DNA of 64,000 nucleotides from Glutamicibacter mishrai (GTDB lineage Bacteria; Actinomycetota; Actinomycetes; Actinomycetales; Micrococcaceae), in assembly GCF_012221945.1 (NCBI RefSeq), contig NZ_CP032549.1, positions 310,001-374,000 of the forward strand, in the 5' to 3' direction. Below the pieces are notes generated by a model. The model did no database searches. It was not told the origin of the DNA and saw only the letters and a list, made by a program, of their open reading frames with translations. Shown one piece after another: positions 17,735-25,775 of the stretch (position 1 is its first letter; every line of letters starts with the position of its first letter). Made by a program: the position numbers and the translations under genes.

Positions 17735-18997
17735 CTACTGTTCTGCTAGGAAACGACGGGCCTTGCGGCGTTCAACCAACATGAAAGCTATGCCCACCGC
17801 TGCCATGGCGAACTGCACTGAAAGTGCAATCCTGAACGAGCCGAGGTTGTAGAGCTCGCCCGAAGCGCCGTTGGCTTTGTTCAGCATGTCGAGAATGAAC
17901 CCGATGACATAGATGGTGATGAATGCTCCGATGAAGCCGCCGGTGTTGACCAAACCGGTTGCCGTGCCCAGGACATTTGGCGGGTTGAAAGTACGAGCGA
18001 AATCGAATCCGATCACCGAAGCCGGACCGCCTGCTGCCACACAGATCATCAAGATGATGAGCACCCACAACGGTGCCTGCCCAGGCCAGAAGAGGACTAC
18101 AGCCCACATCACAAGCATCAAACCGATGATGCCAAGCGCATAGTTGGAGCGGTGTTCGGCGTGGCGCGCTGTCAAGGCGCCGAGCATTGGCCCCAGCACG
18201 ACGGCGACGACCACGAATATCGACATGAGACCCGACGCCAGCGAGCTGTCTAATCCCTGCCCCTCGACCAGGAATGGATAGCCCCAGGTCATCATGAAGG
18301 TGTTAATCATGAATGCGGTCGTGAAGTGCGTCCAGAACCCCAGCCGAGTGCCTGGCTGCTTCAATGCCTGCGCAATTCGCGAACCCGAGGAGTGCCCACC
18401 CTGGCCAGCGCCGGCCCAGCTTTGTCCATTGCGCACAAAAGCGATGGTGGTAATAAACGTGGCGAAGGCGAATCCTGACATCACGGAGAACGCTGGCGAC
18501 CAGCCGACATTCAGCAGCATCATGTGGAACGGGAAGATGCTGATCAGCTGTCCGAGCTGGCCAAAGGTGCCGGTGAGCTGGGTGAGGACCGGTATCCGCG
18601 ATCCTGAGAACCATAGCGGCAGCAGCTTGAGGACCGAAACGAAGACCATCGCGTCGCCCATGCCCACCATGACACGACCAACCAGCCCCATCGGAACGTT
18701 CACCGAGATAGCAAGGAATGCCTGGCCTGCAGACATCAGCAAAGCGCCACAGGTAATCAGGATCCGGGGGCCGAACTTATCCAATAGCAATCCGACGGGC
18801 ACTTGCGCCCCGGCATAAACGATGAGCTGGACTACCGAAAACGTCGCAAGGATCTGAGCACTCGCGTGAAAACGCTCTGTTGCCTCAATGCCCGCCACGC
18901 CAAAACTGGTGCGCTGGGATATTGCAGATATGTAGGCGATGATGGCAAAGCCATAAACCAACCAGGATTTGGTCGAATTCAAGTGCGGTTGACTCAC
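17735..18997 (-). CDS. Major facilitator superfamily transporter
   Basis: This 420-residue protein has about twelve hydrophobic segments and the MFS loop 2-3 motif GLLLDKFGPRILI. The second half begins after a hydrophilic loop near residues 205-225 (AGQGGHSSGSR). Substrate is unknown; the fold resembles the nitrate/sugar-acid/aromatic-acid MFS branch, but I cannot choose. The GTG start overlaps the stop of the upstream PAC2 gene by one base (TAGTG), so translation is probably coupled. The C-terminus ends in a basic RRKARRFL stretch. Confidence 0.88.
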   Translation of the reverse strand: MSQPHLNSTKSWLVYGFAIIAYISAISQRTSFGVAGIEATERFHASAQILATFSVVQLIVYAGAQVPVGLLLDKFGPRILITCGALLMSAGQAFLAISVNVPMGLVGRVMVGMGDAMVFVSVLKLLPLWFSGSRIPVLTQLTGTFGQLGQLISIFPFHMMLLNVGWSPAFSVMSGFAFATFITTIAFVRNGQSWAGAGQGGHSSGSRIAQALKQPGTRLGFWTHFTTAFMINTFMMTWGYPFLVEGQGLDSSLASGLMSIFVVVAVVLGPMLGALTARHAEHRSNYALGIIGLMLVMWAVVLFWPGQAPLWVLIILMICVAAGGPASVIGFDFARTFNPPNVLGTATGLVNTGGFIGAFITIYVIGFILDMLNKANGASGELYNLGSFRIALSVQFAMAAVGIAFMLVERRKARRFLAEQ

Positions 18998-19956
18998 TAG
19001 TCTTGATCACCTGATGACGGCTCGTCGTGTCCGTTCCTCAACCAATCGTCGGTGTTTTCAATCGCTGCCAGGAAGTGCTCGGCACTAGCGCCTAGTTCCT
19101 CGGCGCCTGGCATTTGCTTGTCTTCATCAAGCAACAATGAACGCGGCTCATGCTCTTGCACGTGGGCATCGAAACGCTCTTCAAACCCATCAACCATCTG
19201 CCGCACGTCATTGTTGGCCTCAAGCTGTTCGGCGAGCTGCTGGTCAACCAAGCGTCCAGCTTCGCGGAGCTTATCAGTCGGCAGGGCCAGCTTGAGGGCA
19301 GCACCAACATATTCCAAAGTAGCTACAGCCGCCGCAGGATATTCAGATTCGGCAAGATAGTGGGGAGTATGCAGAGAATAACCCACGATGTCGCGTCCCG
19401 CTTCGGTCATGCGGATCTCCAGCAGCGAGGTAATCCCCGCTGGAGACTCGACAGTTGGGCTCCACGTGGAGATGTTCTCGATGAGGTCCTTGCGGTTTCC
19501 GTGCGCTGTCACGCCAACGGGCCTCGTGTGCGGAACCGGCATCGGCAGTGATGCCGACCCGACGACCAGGGAAACGTTGAAGGCCTCAATGAAACCTAGA
19601 AGCTCGGAAATGACGCGTTCCCATTTGAGGTCCGGCTCCACACCGGTGAGGAACCAGAACTTGCGGTCCATCTCATCAGTCATCAAATAGATTTCGATGC
19701 GCGGCGCCTGGTATCCAGCGAAGTGGTCGCCAAGGAAAGTCAGTCGAGGTCGCTGTGAAGTGTAGGCAACGAGCTCATCGGCATCGAAAGTGGCAAAAAG
19801 TTGGGAGTCGAGGCGCCCGAATAGTTCGTTGGTCACCTGTGAATGGGTATGCCCAGCGTCGCTCATGGACTTGAGCAGGACGTACATTCCCAGTCCCTGT
19901 AGACGTGAATCATCCAAGTCGTCTGCGACCATCGTCATCAACGATTGCTTGGACAT
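18997..19956 (-). CDS. PAC2 family protein (proteasome assembly chaperone-like)
   Basis: The product belongs to the PAC2/DUF75 family (319 residues from MSKQSLMTMVADDL), recognised by RLTFLGDHFAGYQAPRIEIYLMTDE, the FWFLTGVEPDLKWE segment and GYSLHTPHYLAESEYP. Archaeal and eukaryotic relatives help assemble proteasomes; in Actinobacteria a role with the Pup-proteasome is only suggested. I prefer the second ATG (19956), because GAGG lies just before it; an ATG at 19971 would add five residues. It overlaps the MFS gene by one base, and upstream lies a perfect 22-bp palindrome. Confidence 0.83.
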   Translation of the reverse strand: MSKQSLMTMVADDLDDSRLQGLGMYVLLKSMSDAGHTHSQVTNELFGRLDSQLFATFDADELVAYTSQRPRLTFLGDHFAGYQAPRIEIYLMTDEMDRKFWFLTGVEPDLKWERVISELLGFIEAFNVSLVVGSASLPMPVPHTRPVGVTAHGNRKDLIENISTWSPTVESPAGITSLLEIRMTEAGRDIVGYSLHTPHYLAESEYPAAAVATLEYVGAALKLALPTDKLREAGRLVDQQLAEQLEANNDVRQMVDGFEERFDAHVQEHEPRSLLLDEDKQMPGAEELGASAEHFLAAIENTDDWLRNGHDEPSSGDQD

Positions 19957-20033
19957 TTTCTCCTCATTCAATGCCGAACTGTCTAAAAACCGAGTTCAGC
20001 GCCACTAGACACTGCTTGGCACCCTGCATTCAG

Positions 20034-20055
20034 AGCGATAGTACATACTATCGCT
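20034..20055. promoter_or_regulatory. Perfect 22-bp inverted repeat in the PAC2/pepA divergent region
   Basis: AGCGATAGTA (20034-20043) is mirrored exactly by 20046-20055 around the dinucleotide CA. It lies between two divergent genes (19956 and 20216), with a TACTAT hexamer on each strand inside it. No T-tract follows, so it looks like an operator rather than a terminator. The regulator is not encoded here. Confidence 0.5.
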
Positions 20056-20215
20056 TCTGCACTTACGCTCGCTGTGAAGTGACGCACCATGAACTAAATC
20101 CTCAGATAACATCGGAGGTAGCAGATGCGTTGCCCACGAGCATGCACTACCTTCCGGATTACCATTCCGGAATTCACGACCTTAGACCCTACAAAGGCAC
20201 AGAAGGAATGATTTT

Positions 20216-21727
20216 GTGATCAACTCAAGTGATCTCACTTTGAGCGCCATTGGCACCGACATTAAACGCAAGAGCGCCGATACTCTGGTTTTGGGTGTGC
20301 TGAAGAACGACGGAAAAGCATCCATAGTCGCTTCGCCATTCACTGCGGAAACCACCTCGTCGCTGGAGCAGTCGCTGACCGCACTGGGCGCCTCAGGCAA
20401 GGCCGACGAAGTGACCTTGCTTCCAGGCGTAGAGGGCTCAAAGGCAAAGGTCCTGCAGTTCATTGGTTTGGGCGTCGAGGAACTAGCTGACCTCACCGAT
20501 GAGCAGCTTCGCCGCGCCGCCGGCTCGGCCGCGCGGCAGCTTAGCAATGCCAAGTCCGCCATCTTCGCACTGCCATCGGACAGCGTTGAGCGGGTAGCGG
20601 CGATTGCAGAAGGCATCGCCTTGGGCAGCTACCGCTATGAAAACCAGCGCTCAAAGAAGAGCGACAAGCCGGTTTTGGCCGATGCACAGATCGCCACCGC
20701 CGTCGCCACGTCCAAGGATCTCCCGGCAGTGCTCAAGCGCGCAGCCATCCTCGGCCGTGCCGTGCGTGGCACCCGTGACCTGATCAATGCCCCGGCAAAC
20801 TTGCTCTACCCTGAATCCTTCGCCACCGCGGTAAAGGACTATGCCAAGTCCTTGCCTTTGAAGGTCACGGTATTGGATGAGAAGCGTTTGGCCAAGGACG
20901 GCTTTGGCGGTTTGCTCGGTGTTGGCGGCGGTTCGGTTCGCCAGCCTCGCATGGTCAAGGTCGAGTACTCCCCTGCCAAGGCAACCAAGCACATTGCGCT
21001 CATCGGCAAGGGCATCACCTTTGACACCGGCGGCACCTCGCTGAAGCCAGCTGCCGGCATGCACGCGATGAAGTCCGACATGTCCGGTGCCGCCGCGGTA
21101 TTCCAGACCATCGCGGCCGTCTCCGAGCTGGGCCTGAACGTGAAGGTCACCGCATGGCTGTGCCTGGCAGAAAACATGCCAGGCGGCGCGTCGACCCGTC
21201 CGGGCGATGTCTTGACCATGTTCGGCGGCAAGACCGTCGAGGTGCTGAACACCGACGCCGAAGGCCGCCTGGTCATGGCCGATGGCCTAGCAGCTGCAAG
21301 CTTGGAAAAGCCAGATGTCATGATCGACATCGCTACCCTGACCGGTGCGCAGATGCTCGCTCTGGGCCTGCGAACCGCAGGCATCATGGGCGACGAGCAG
21401 GTACGCGACGACCTCGTTGCCGTTTCGGACCAGGTTGGCGAATTGGCTTGGGGCATGCCGCTGCCCGAAGAACTGCGTCCAAGCATCGAGTCCCAGGTTG
21501 CCGATCTGGCTAATATCGGTGAGCGCATGGGCGGCATGATGACCGCCGCGGTCTTCCTGGAAGAATTCGTTGGCGAGGTCGACGGAAAGAAGATTCCGTG
21601 GGCACACATCGACTTCGCCGGCCCTGCATTCAACGAAGGCAACGCTTGGGGATACACCCCGAAGAACGGCACCGGGTCACAGGTTCGCACGCTCGTAGCG
21701 TACGCCGAGCAGCTCGCCGCAAAATAA
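20216..21727 (+). CDS. pepA: Leucyl aminopeptidase (M17 family)
   Basis: This 503-residue cytosolic metallo-exopeptidase removes N-terminal Leu and similar residues. The M17 signature NTDAEGRL is intact, and the metal-binding part shows GKGITFDTGGTSLKPAAGMHAMKSDMSGAAAV, carrying the conserved Lys and Asp ligands. The N-terminal domain (1-160) is the variable macro-like part. The start is GTG with AAGGAA upstream; a weaker alternative would be further in. It stands alone, followed by 285 bp before lpdA, where a bulged hairpin (21771-21816) may terminate it. Confidence 0.95.
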   Translation: MINSSDLTLSAIGTDIKRKSADTLVLGVLKNDGKASIVASPFTAETTSSLEQSLTALGASGKADEVTLLPGVEGSKAKVLQFIGLGVEELADLTDEQLRRAAGSAARQLSNAKSAIFALPSDSVERVAAIAEGIALGSYRYENQRSKKSDKPVLADAQIATAVATSKDLPAVLKRAAILGRAVRGTRDLINAPANLLYPESFATAVKDYAKSLPLKVTVLDEKRLAKDGFGGLLGVGGGSVRQPRMVKVEYSPAKATKHIALIGKGITFDTGGTSLKPAAGMHAMKSDMSGAAAVFQTIAAVSELGLNVKVTAWLCLAENMPGGASTRPGDVLTMFGGKTVEVLNTDAEGRLVMADGLAAASLEKPDVMIDIATLTGAQMLALGLRTAGIMGDEQVRDDLVAVSDQVGELAWGMPLPEELRPSIESQVADLANIGERMGGMMTAAVFLEEFVGEVDGKKIPWAHIDFAGPAFNEGNAWGYTPKNGTGSQVRTLVAYAEQLAAK

Positions 21728-21770
21728 GCACCGCTTGCCTGCTTAGCCAGGAGGCAGTGCAATAACAATT

Positions 21771-21816
21771 CTGTTCCCCGGCATCAACTCGCACCTGCGA
21801 TTGGCGCCGGGGACAG
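21771..21816 (+). terminator. Possible terminator hairpin after pepA
   Basis: CTGTTCCCCGGC pairs with the complementary GCCGGGGACAG segment with one bulged T and a 23-base loop. Only GATAAAAATAAG follows, not a T-run, so function is uncertain. Confidence 0.35.
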
Positions 21817-22012
21817 GATAAAAATAAGAGACATGCCTGACTTTTAGGCCCGCGAAGGTGACTCTGGCCGGTTTGCGGTACTAAGGTAAGTTTTGAAACA
21901 TCACCGTGGATCAATGGTGCGCGCCAACAAGCGTCACGCTCCCAATGATCTGCGACCGATCCCCTGGTCGGCCAAAGCCGGCCACACTTAGCGAATACGA
22001 GGGAGCGTTCAC

Positions 22013-23392
22013 GTGGCCGATTCGGCAGCAACGCAAGAATTTGATGTCCTCATCCTCGGCGGTGGATCCGCTGGATACTCGGCAGCATTGCGTGCCATCC
22101 AGCTGGGTTACACGGTTGGATTGATTGAAAAGGAAAAGCTGGGCGGCACCTGCCTGCACACCGGCTGCATCCCAACCAAGGCTTACCTGCACGCAGCAGA
22201 GTTGGCTGAAAACGCTCGCGAGGGTGCCAAGTACGGCATCAACACCACGCTCGAGTCGATCGACTTGGCTGGCGTGCGCAAGTACAAGGAAGGCATTGTT
22301 GCTGGCAAGCACAAGGGCCTGCAGGGCTTGCTCAAGATGAAGAAGGTCAACGTTATCACCGGTAACGGCCGTCTTGTCTCCCAGGATTCCATCGACGTTG
22401 ATGGCACCGTATACAAGGGCAAGTACATCATCCTGGCTACCGGCTCCACCTCCAAGACCTTCGGTCTGGAAATCGGCGGCCGCGTACTGACCAGCACCGA
22501 AGCATTGAACATGGAAGACCTGCCAAAGAGCGCCATCGTGCTCGGCGGCGGCGTCATCGGCGTCGAGTTCGCTTCCGTATGGAACTCCTTCGGTGTCGAT
22601 GTCACCATCGTTGAAGGCCTTCCTTCGCTGGTTCCGAACGAAGACCCAGCCATCATCAAGACCTTGGAGCGTGCTTTCAAGAAGCGCGGCATCAAGTTCA
22701 ACACCGGCGTCTTCTTCGAAAAAGTCGAGCAGGACGCCAACGGCGTCAAGGTCTCGCTGGCTGACGGCAACGTACTGGAAGCAGACATCGTTCTGGTTGC
22801 AGTGGGTCGCGGTCCAGTCACCGAAGGCCTCGGCTTCGAAGAGCAGGGCATCACCATCGATCGCGGCTTCGTGATCACCGACGAGCGCCTGCACACCGGC
22901 GTCGGCAACATCTACGCCATTGGCGACATCGTCCCAGGTGTACAGCTGGCACACCGCGGCTACCAGCACGGTCGCTTCGTTGCCGAGGAAATCCACGGCC
23001 TGAAGCCAACCATCATCGAGGACATCAACATCCCGAAGGTGACCTTCTGCGAGCCTGAGATCGCTTCGGTGGGCTACTCCGAGCCAAAGGCCAAGGAGAA
23101 GTTCGGTGCAGACCAGATCGAAACCACTGAATACAACCTGGCTGGCAACGGCAAGTCTTCGATCCTGGGCACCAGTGGCCTGATCAAGATGGTCCGCGTC
23201 AAGAACGGTCCAATCGTGGGCGTTCACGGCATCGGCGGCCGCATCGGCGAGCAGATCGGCGAAGCTCAGCTGATCGTCAACTGGGAAGCATACCCAGAGG
23301 ATGTTTCGCAGCTGATCCACGCTCACCCAACTCAGAACGAGTCCCTTGGCGAGGCCGCAATGGCTCTCGCCGGTGCTCCACTGCACGGCTAA
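22013..23392 (+). CDS. lpdA: Dihydrolipoyl dehydrogenase (E3)
   Basis: E3 reoxidises dihydrolipoyl groups of 2-oxoacid dehydrogenase complexes with NAD+. The 459 residues contain the FAD-binding LILGGGSAGYSAAL, the redox-active disulfide GGTCLHTGCIPTKA, the NAD-binding VLGGGVIGVEFASVW, and the C-terminal catalytic pair in HAHPTQNESLGEA (His and Glu). The start is GTG with GGGAG upstream. It is followed by a 32-bp palindrome and the E2 gene sucB, so both probably work in the same complex. A divergent-looking 498-residue frame on the other strand is only its mirror. Confidence 0.97.
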   Translation: MADSAATQEFDVLILGGGSAGYSAALRAIQLGYTVGLIEKEKLGGTCLHTGCIPTKAYLHAAELAENAREGAKYGINTTLESIDLAGVRKYKEGIVAGKHKGLQGLLKMKKVNVITGNGRLVSQDSIDVDGTVYKGKYIILATGSTSKTFGLEIGGRVLTSTEALNMEDLPKSAIVLGGGVIGVEFASVWNSFGVDVTIVEGLPSLVPNEDPAIIKTLERAFKKRGIKFNTGVFFEKVEQDANGVKVSLADGNVLEADIVLVAVGRGPVTEGLGFEEQGITIDRGFVITDERLHTGVGNIYAIGDIVPGVQLAHRGYQHGRFVAEEIHGLKPTIIEDINIPKVTFCEPEIASVGYSEPKAKEKFGADQIETTEYNLAGNGKSSILGTSGLIKMVRVKNGPIVGVHGIGGRIGEQIGEAQLIVNWEAYPEDVSQLIHAHPTQNESLGEAAMALAGAPLHG

Positions 23393-23407
23393 TAGCTTTT
23401 GGCTCAA

Positions 23408-23439
23408 CTAGGCAGCGCGTTGATCAACGCGCTGCCTAG
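23408..23439. repeat. Perfect 32-bp palindrome between lpdA and sucB
   Basis: The two 16-base arms meet at TGA|TCA with no loop base outside the dyad. As RNA it would form a strong stem. No T-tract follows, so it may stabilise the lpdA 3' end or attenuate read-through into sucB. Confidence 0.55.
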
Positions 23440-23507
23440 TGCACAAAGCTCGGAGGCACTGCCTCCAACCACAATTCAAGATTTAAAAACCAAGGAGATA
23501 CGGGACG

Positions 23508-25244
23508 ATGTCTGAAACCGTAAACCTACCCGCACTGGGTGAAAGCGTTACCGAAGGTACGGTAACCCGCTGGCTGAAGCAGGTTGGCGACCGTGTAGAG
23601 GTAGACGAGCCGTTGGTGGAAGTTTCCACTGACAAGGTAGACACTGAAGTTCCTTCGCCGGTTGCTGGCGTAATCGAGGAAATTTTTGTCGCAGAAGACG
23701 AGGACGCCGAAGTTGGCGCACCTCTGGTGCGCATCGGCGATGGCTCGGGTTCGGGCGATTCCGCTCCAGCCGCGCCTGCTGCCGAAGAAGCACCAGCACA
23801 GGAAGAAGCACCAGCTGCTCCAGCCGCTGAAGAAGCACCAGCTGCCGAAGAGGCACCTGCGGCTGCACCTGCTGCTGCCAGCTCCGCTTCGGGCACCGAA
23901 GTCACCCTGCCTGCACTGGGCGAATCGGTGACCGAAGGTACCGTTACCCGCTGGTTGAAGGAAGTTGGCGAGGAAGTCGCCGTTGACGAGCCACTGCTCG
24001 AAGTTTCCACCGACAAGGTAGACACTGAAGTTCCTTCCCCGGTTGCCGGCACCCTGCTGGAAATCCGCGTTCCTGAAGACGAGACCGCTGAAGTTGGCGC
24101 AGTTCTCGCAGTGATCGGTGCCGCCGGCGCTGCTCCTGCTGCTGCTCCAGCCAAGGAAGAAGCACCAGCTGCTGCTCCTGCACCTGCCAAGGAAGAGGCT
24201 CCGGCCGCTCCTGCTCCAGCTGCGCCTGCCGCACCAGCTCCTGCTGCTGCCCCAGCTCCGGCAGCTCCAGCTCCTGCTGCAGCACCTGCTGCTGCCGAGT
24301 CGACCAACGAGTCGGGTTACGTAACCCCTCTGGTTCGCCGCCTTGCCAACCAGCACAACATCGACATCGCATCGGTCAAGGGGACCGGCGTTGGCGGCCG
24401 CATCCGCAAGCAGGACGTGCTCGACGCCGTTGCTGCCAAGGAAGCTGCTGCACCTGCCGCTGCTCCAGCTGCCGCTCCTGCTGCAGCTAAGCCAGCTGCC
24501 CCTGCAGTTGAGGCTTCGTCGCTGCGCGGCACCACCGAGAAGGCTCCACGCATCCGCCAGGTCATCGCCCGCCGCATGCGCGAGTCGCTGGACGTCTCGA
24601 CTCAGCTGACCCAGGTCCACGAGATCGACATGACCCGCATCGTGAAGCTGCGCGGTTCGGCCAAGGCTGGCTTCAAGGCCACCAACGGCGTGAACCTGAC
24701 CTACCTGCCATTCATCGCCAAGGCAGTTGCCGAAGGCCTGAAGGCTCACCCGAAGCTGAACGCTGAGTACAACGAAGAGACCCAGCAGATCACCTACCAC
24801 AATGCCGAGCACCTGGCATTTGCTGTCGATACCGACAAGGGCCTTCTGGTTCCAGTCGTTTCGAACGCAGGCGATCTGAACCTGGCTGGCCTGGCATCGC
24901 GCATCGCCGATGTTGCTGAACGTACCCGCAGCAACAAGATCGGTCCAGATGAGCTGTCCGGTGGCACCTTCTCGATCACCAACATCGGTTCGGTTGGCGC
25001 ACTGTTCGACACCCCGATCATCAACCAGCCTCAGGTAGCCATCCTGGGCACCGGTGCGATCGTGAAGCGCCCAATGGTCATCACCGACGCCGACGGCAAC
25101 GATTCGATTGCCATCCGCCACATGATGTACCTGTGCCTGACCTACGATCACCGTCTGGTTGACGGCGCCGACGCAGGTCGCTTCCTGCAGACCGTCAAGG
25201 CTCGCCTTGAGGGTGGCGCTTTCGAGGGAGACCTGGGACTCTAA
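23508..25244 (+). CDS. sucB: Dihydrolipoamide acyltransferase (E2) with two lipoyl domains
   Basis: Core enzyme of a 2-oxoacid dehydrogenase complex, 578 residues. Domains in order: lipoyl 1 (about 3-77, lipoyl Lys43), Ala/Pro/Glu linker, lipoyl 2 (about 130-204, Lys170), a long Ala/Pro linker (205-265), the E3-binding domain (270-308, [10 protein letters not shown] to GGRIRKQDV), another linker, and the acyltransferase domain (345-578) with DHRLVDG (His548, Asp552). It is usually annotated SucB, but in many Actinobacteria one E2 serves both pyruvate and 2-oxoglutarate complexes, so an acetyltransferase role is equally possible. The ATG has AAGGAG upstream. It pairs with lpdA (E3) before it and the lipoyl-synthesis genes lipB-lipA after it. 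Confidence 0.94.
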   Translation: MSETVNLPALGESVTEGTVTRWLKQVGDRVEVDEPLVEVSTDKVDTEVPSPVAGVIEEIFVAEDEDAEVGAPLVRIGDGSGSGDSAPAAPAAEEAPAQEEAPAAPAAEEAPAAEEAPAAAPAAASSASGTEVTLPALGESVTEGTVTRWLKEVGEEVAVDEPLLEVSTDKVDTEVPSPVAGTLLEIRVPEDETAEVGAVLAVIGAAGAAPAAAPAKEEAPAAAPAPAKEEAPAAPAPAAPAAPAPAAAPAPAAPAPAAAPAAAESTNESGYVTPLVRRLANQHNIDIASVKGTGVGGRIRKQDVLDAVAAKEAAAPAAAPAAAPAAAKPAAPAVEASSLRGTTEKAPRIRQVIARRMRESLDVSTQLTQVHEIDMTRIVKLRGSAKAGFKATNGVNLTYLPFIAKAVAEGLKAHPKLNAEYNEETQQITYHNAEHLAFAVDTDKGLLVPVVSNAGDLNLAGLASRIADVAERTRSNKIGPDELSGGTFSITNIGSVGALFDTPIINQPQVAILGTGAIVKRPMVITDADGNDSIAIRHMMYLCLTYDHRLVDGADAGRFLQTVKARLEGGAFEGDLGL

Positions 25245-25268
25245 GCTCCCGATAAGCCCTTGGGCAAA

Positions 25269-25319
25269 GCGACGATCGCCTCTGCTGATATTGATCAGCA
25301 GAGGCGATCGTCGCTTTTC
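25269..25319 (+). terminator. Rho-independent terminator after sucB
   Basis: A 21-bp perfect stem (25269-25289 with 25294-25314) with a 4-base loop is followed by TTTTCT. Confidence 0.93.
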
Positions 25320-25340
25320 TACGTTCAGTCGAATTTAGAT

Positions 25341-25346
25341 TAGGCT
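25341..25346 (+). promoter_or_regulatory. -10 box, leaderless type, for the 116-residue membrane protein
   Basis: TAGGCT, six bases (AGAACC), then ATG at 25353. No Shine-Dalgarno sequence is present. Confidence 0.6.
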
Positions 25347-25352
25347 AGAACC

Positions 25353-25703
25353 ATGGAATTCCTGAAACTCATTTTAGTATTTGTGCATGTTCTTGGTGCA
25401 GCGGCAATTTTCGGTGGCTGGCTGGCCAACTTCAAGACCCCGACCGTCAATGCATGGCAGTGGTACGGTTCCCTCGTACAGCTGGTGACCGGTTTGGCAC
25501 TCGTAGGTATCGCTGAGGCTGGTACCGACCCGGTCAATCATGCAAAGATCGGTGTCAAGCTGGTTATCGCAATTGTCATCGCCGTAGCAGCCTTCATCGG
25601 CCGCAAGAAGATCAAGGCAGGCGAGGAAGTTTCGACCGGCATTGCCCACGCAGTGGGCGGCATGGCCTTCATCAACATCGCCGTAGCAACTCTCTGGTCC
25701 TAA
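25353..25703 (+). CDS. Small integral membrane protein, unknown function
   Basis: The 116-residue product has four hydrophobic segments, at about 4-24 (LKLILVFVHVLGAAAIFGGWL), 36-54, 67-86 and 95-115, with a basic RKKIKAG loop between the last two. I do not recognise a named family with certainty. A conserved-looking His in the first helix (FVHVLG) and Trp residues resemble small heme-associated or quinone-linked membrane proteins, but that is only a resemblance. It is leaderless by sequence, isolated from sucB by a strong terminator, and convergent with the kinase gene. Confidence 0.75.
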   Translation: MEFLKLILVFVHVLGAAAIFGGWLANFKTPTVNAWQWYGSLVQLVTGLALVGIAEAGTDPVNHAKIGVKLVIAIVIAVAAFIGRKKIKAGEEVSTGIAHAVGGMAFINIAVATLWS

Positions 25704-25721
25704 TCCGCACGAGGATCCGCA

Positions 25722-25775
25722 GAAGGAACCGCAACCGCAAGCATTGAGCACGCTTGGGATTGCGGTTTCTTCCTT
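25722..25775. terminator. Terminator hairpin between the small membrane protein and the kinase gene
   Basis: AAGGAA-CCGCAA pairs with TTGCGG and TTCCTT across a small bulge, and an inner CAAGC/GCTTG stem extends it. It sits exactly between two convergent stop codons. Confidence 0.6.

Noticed and set aside
21911..23407. Minus-strand frame of 498 codons opposite lpdA
   Set aside because: Mirror of a strongly coding gene; all E3 motifs are on the plus strand and the reverse product has no recognisable domain.
23750..24320. Repeated GCTCCAGC-like units in sucB as a possible CRISPR or minisatellite
   Set aside because: They encode the Ala/Pro linkers between lipoyl domains in frame; no spacer structure.
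23526..25151. Long minus-strand frame (541 codons) and a 274-codon Ala-rich frame opposite sucB
   Set aside because: Both arise from the GC-rich Ala/Pro repeats and codon periodicity of sucB; the lipoyl and catalytic motifs prove the plus strand.
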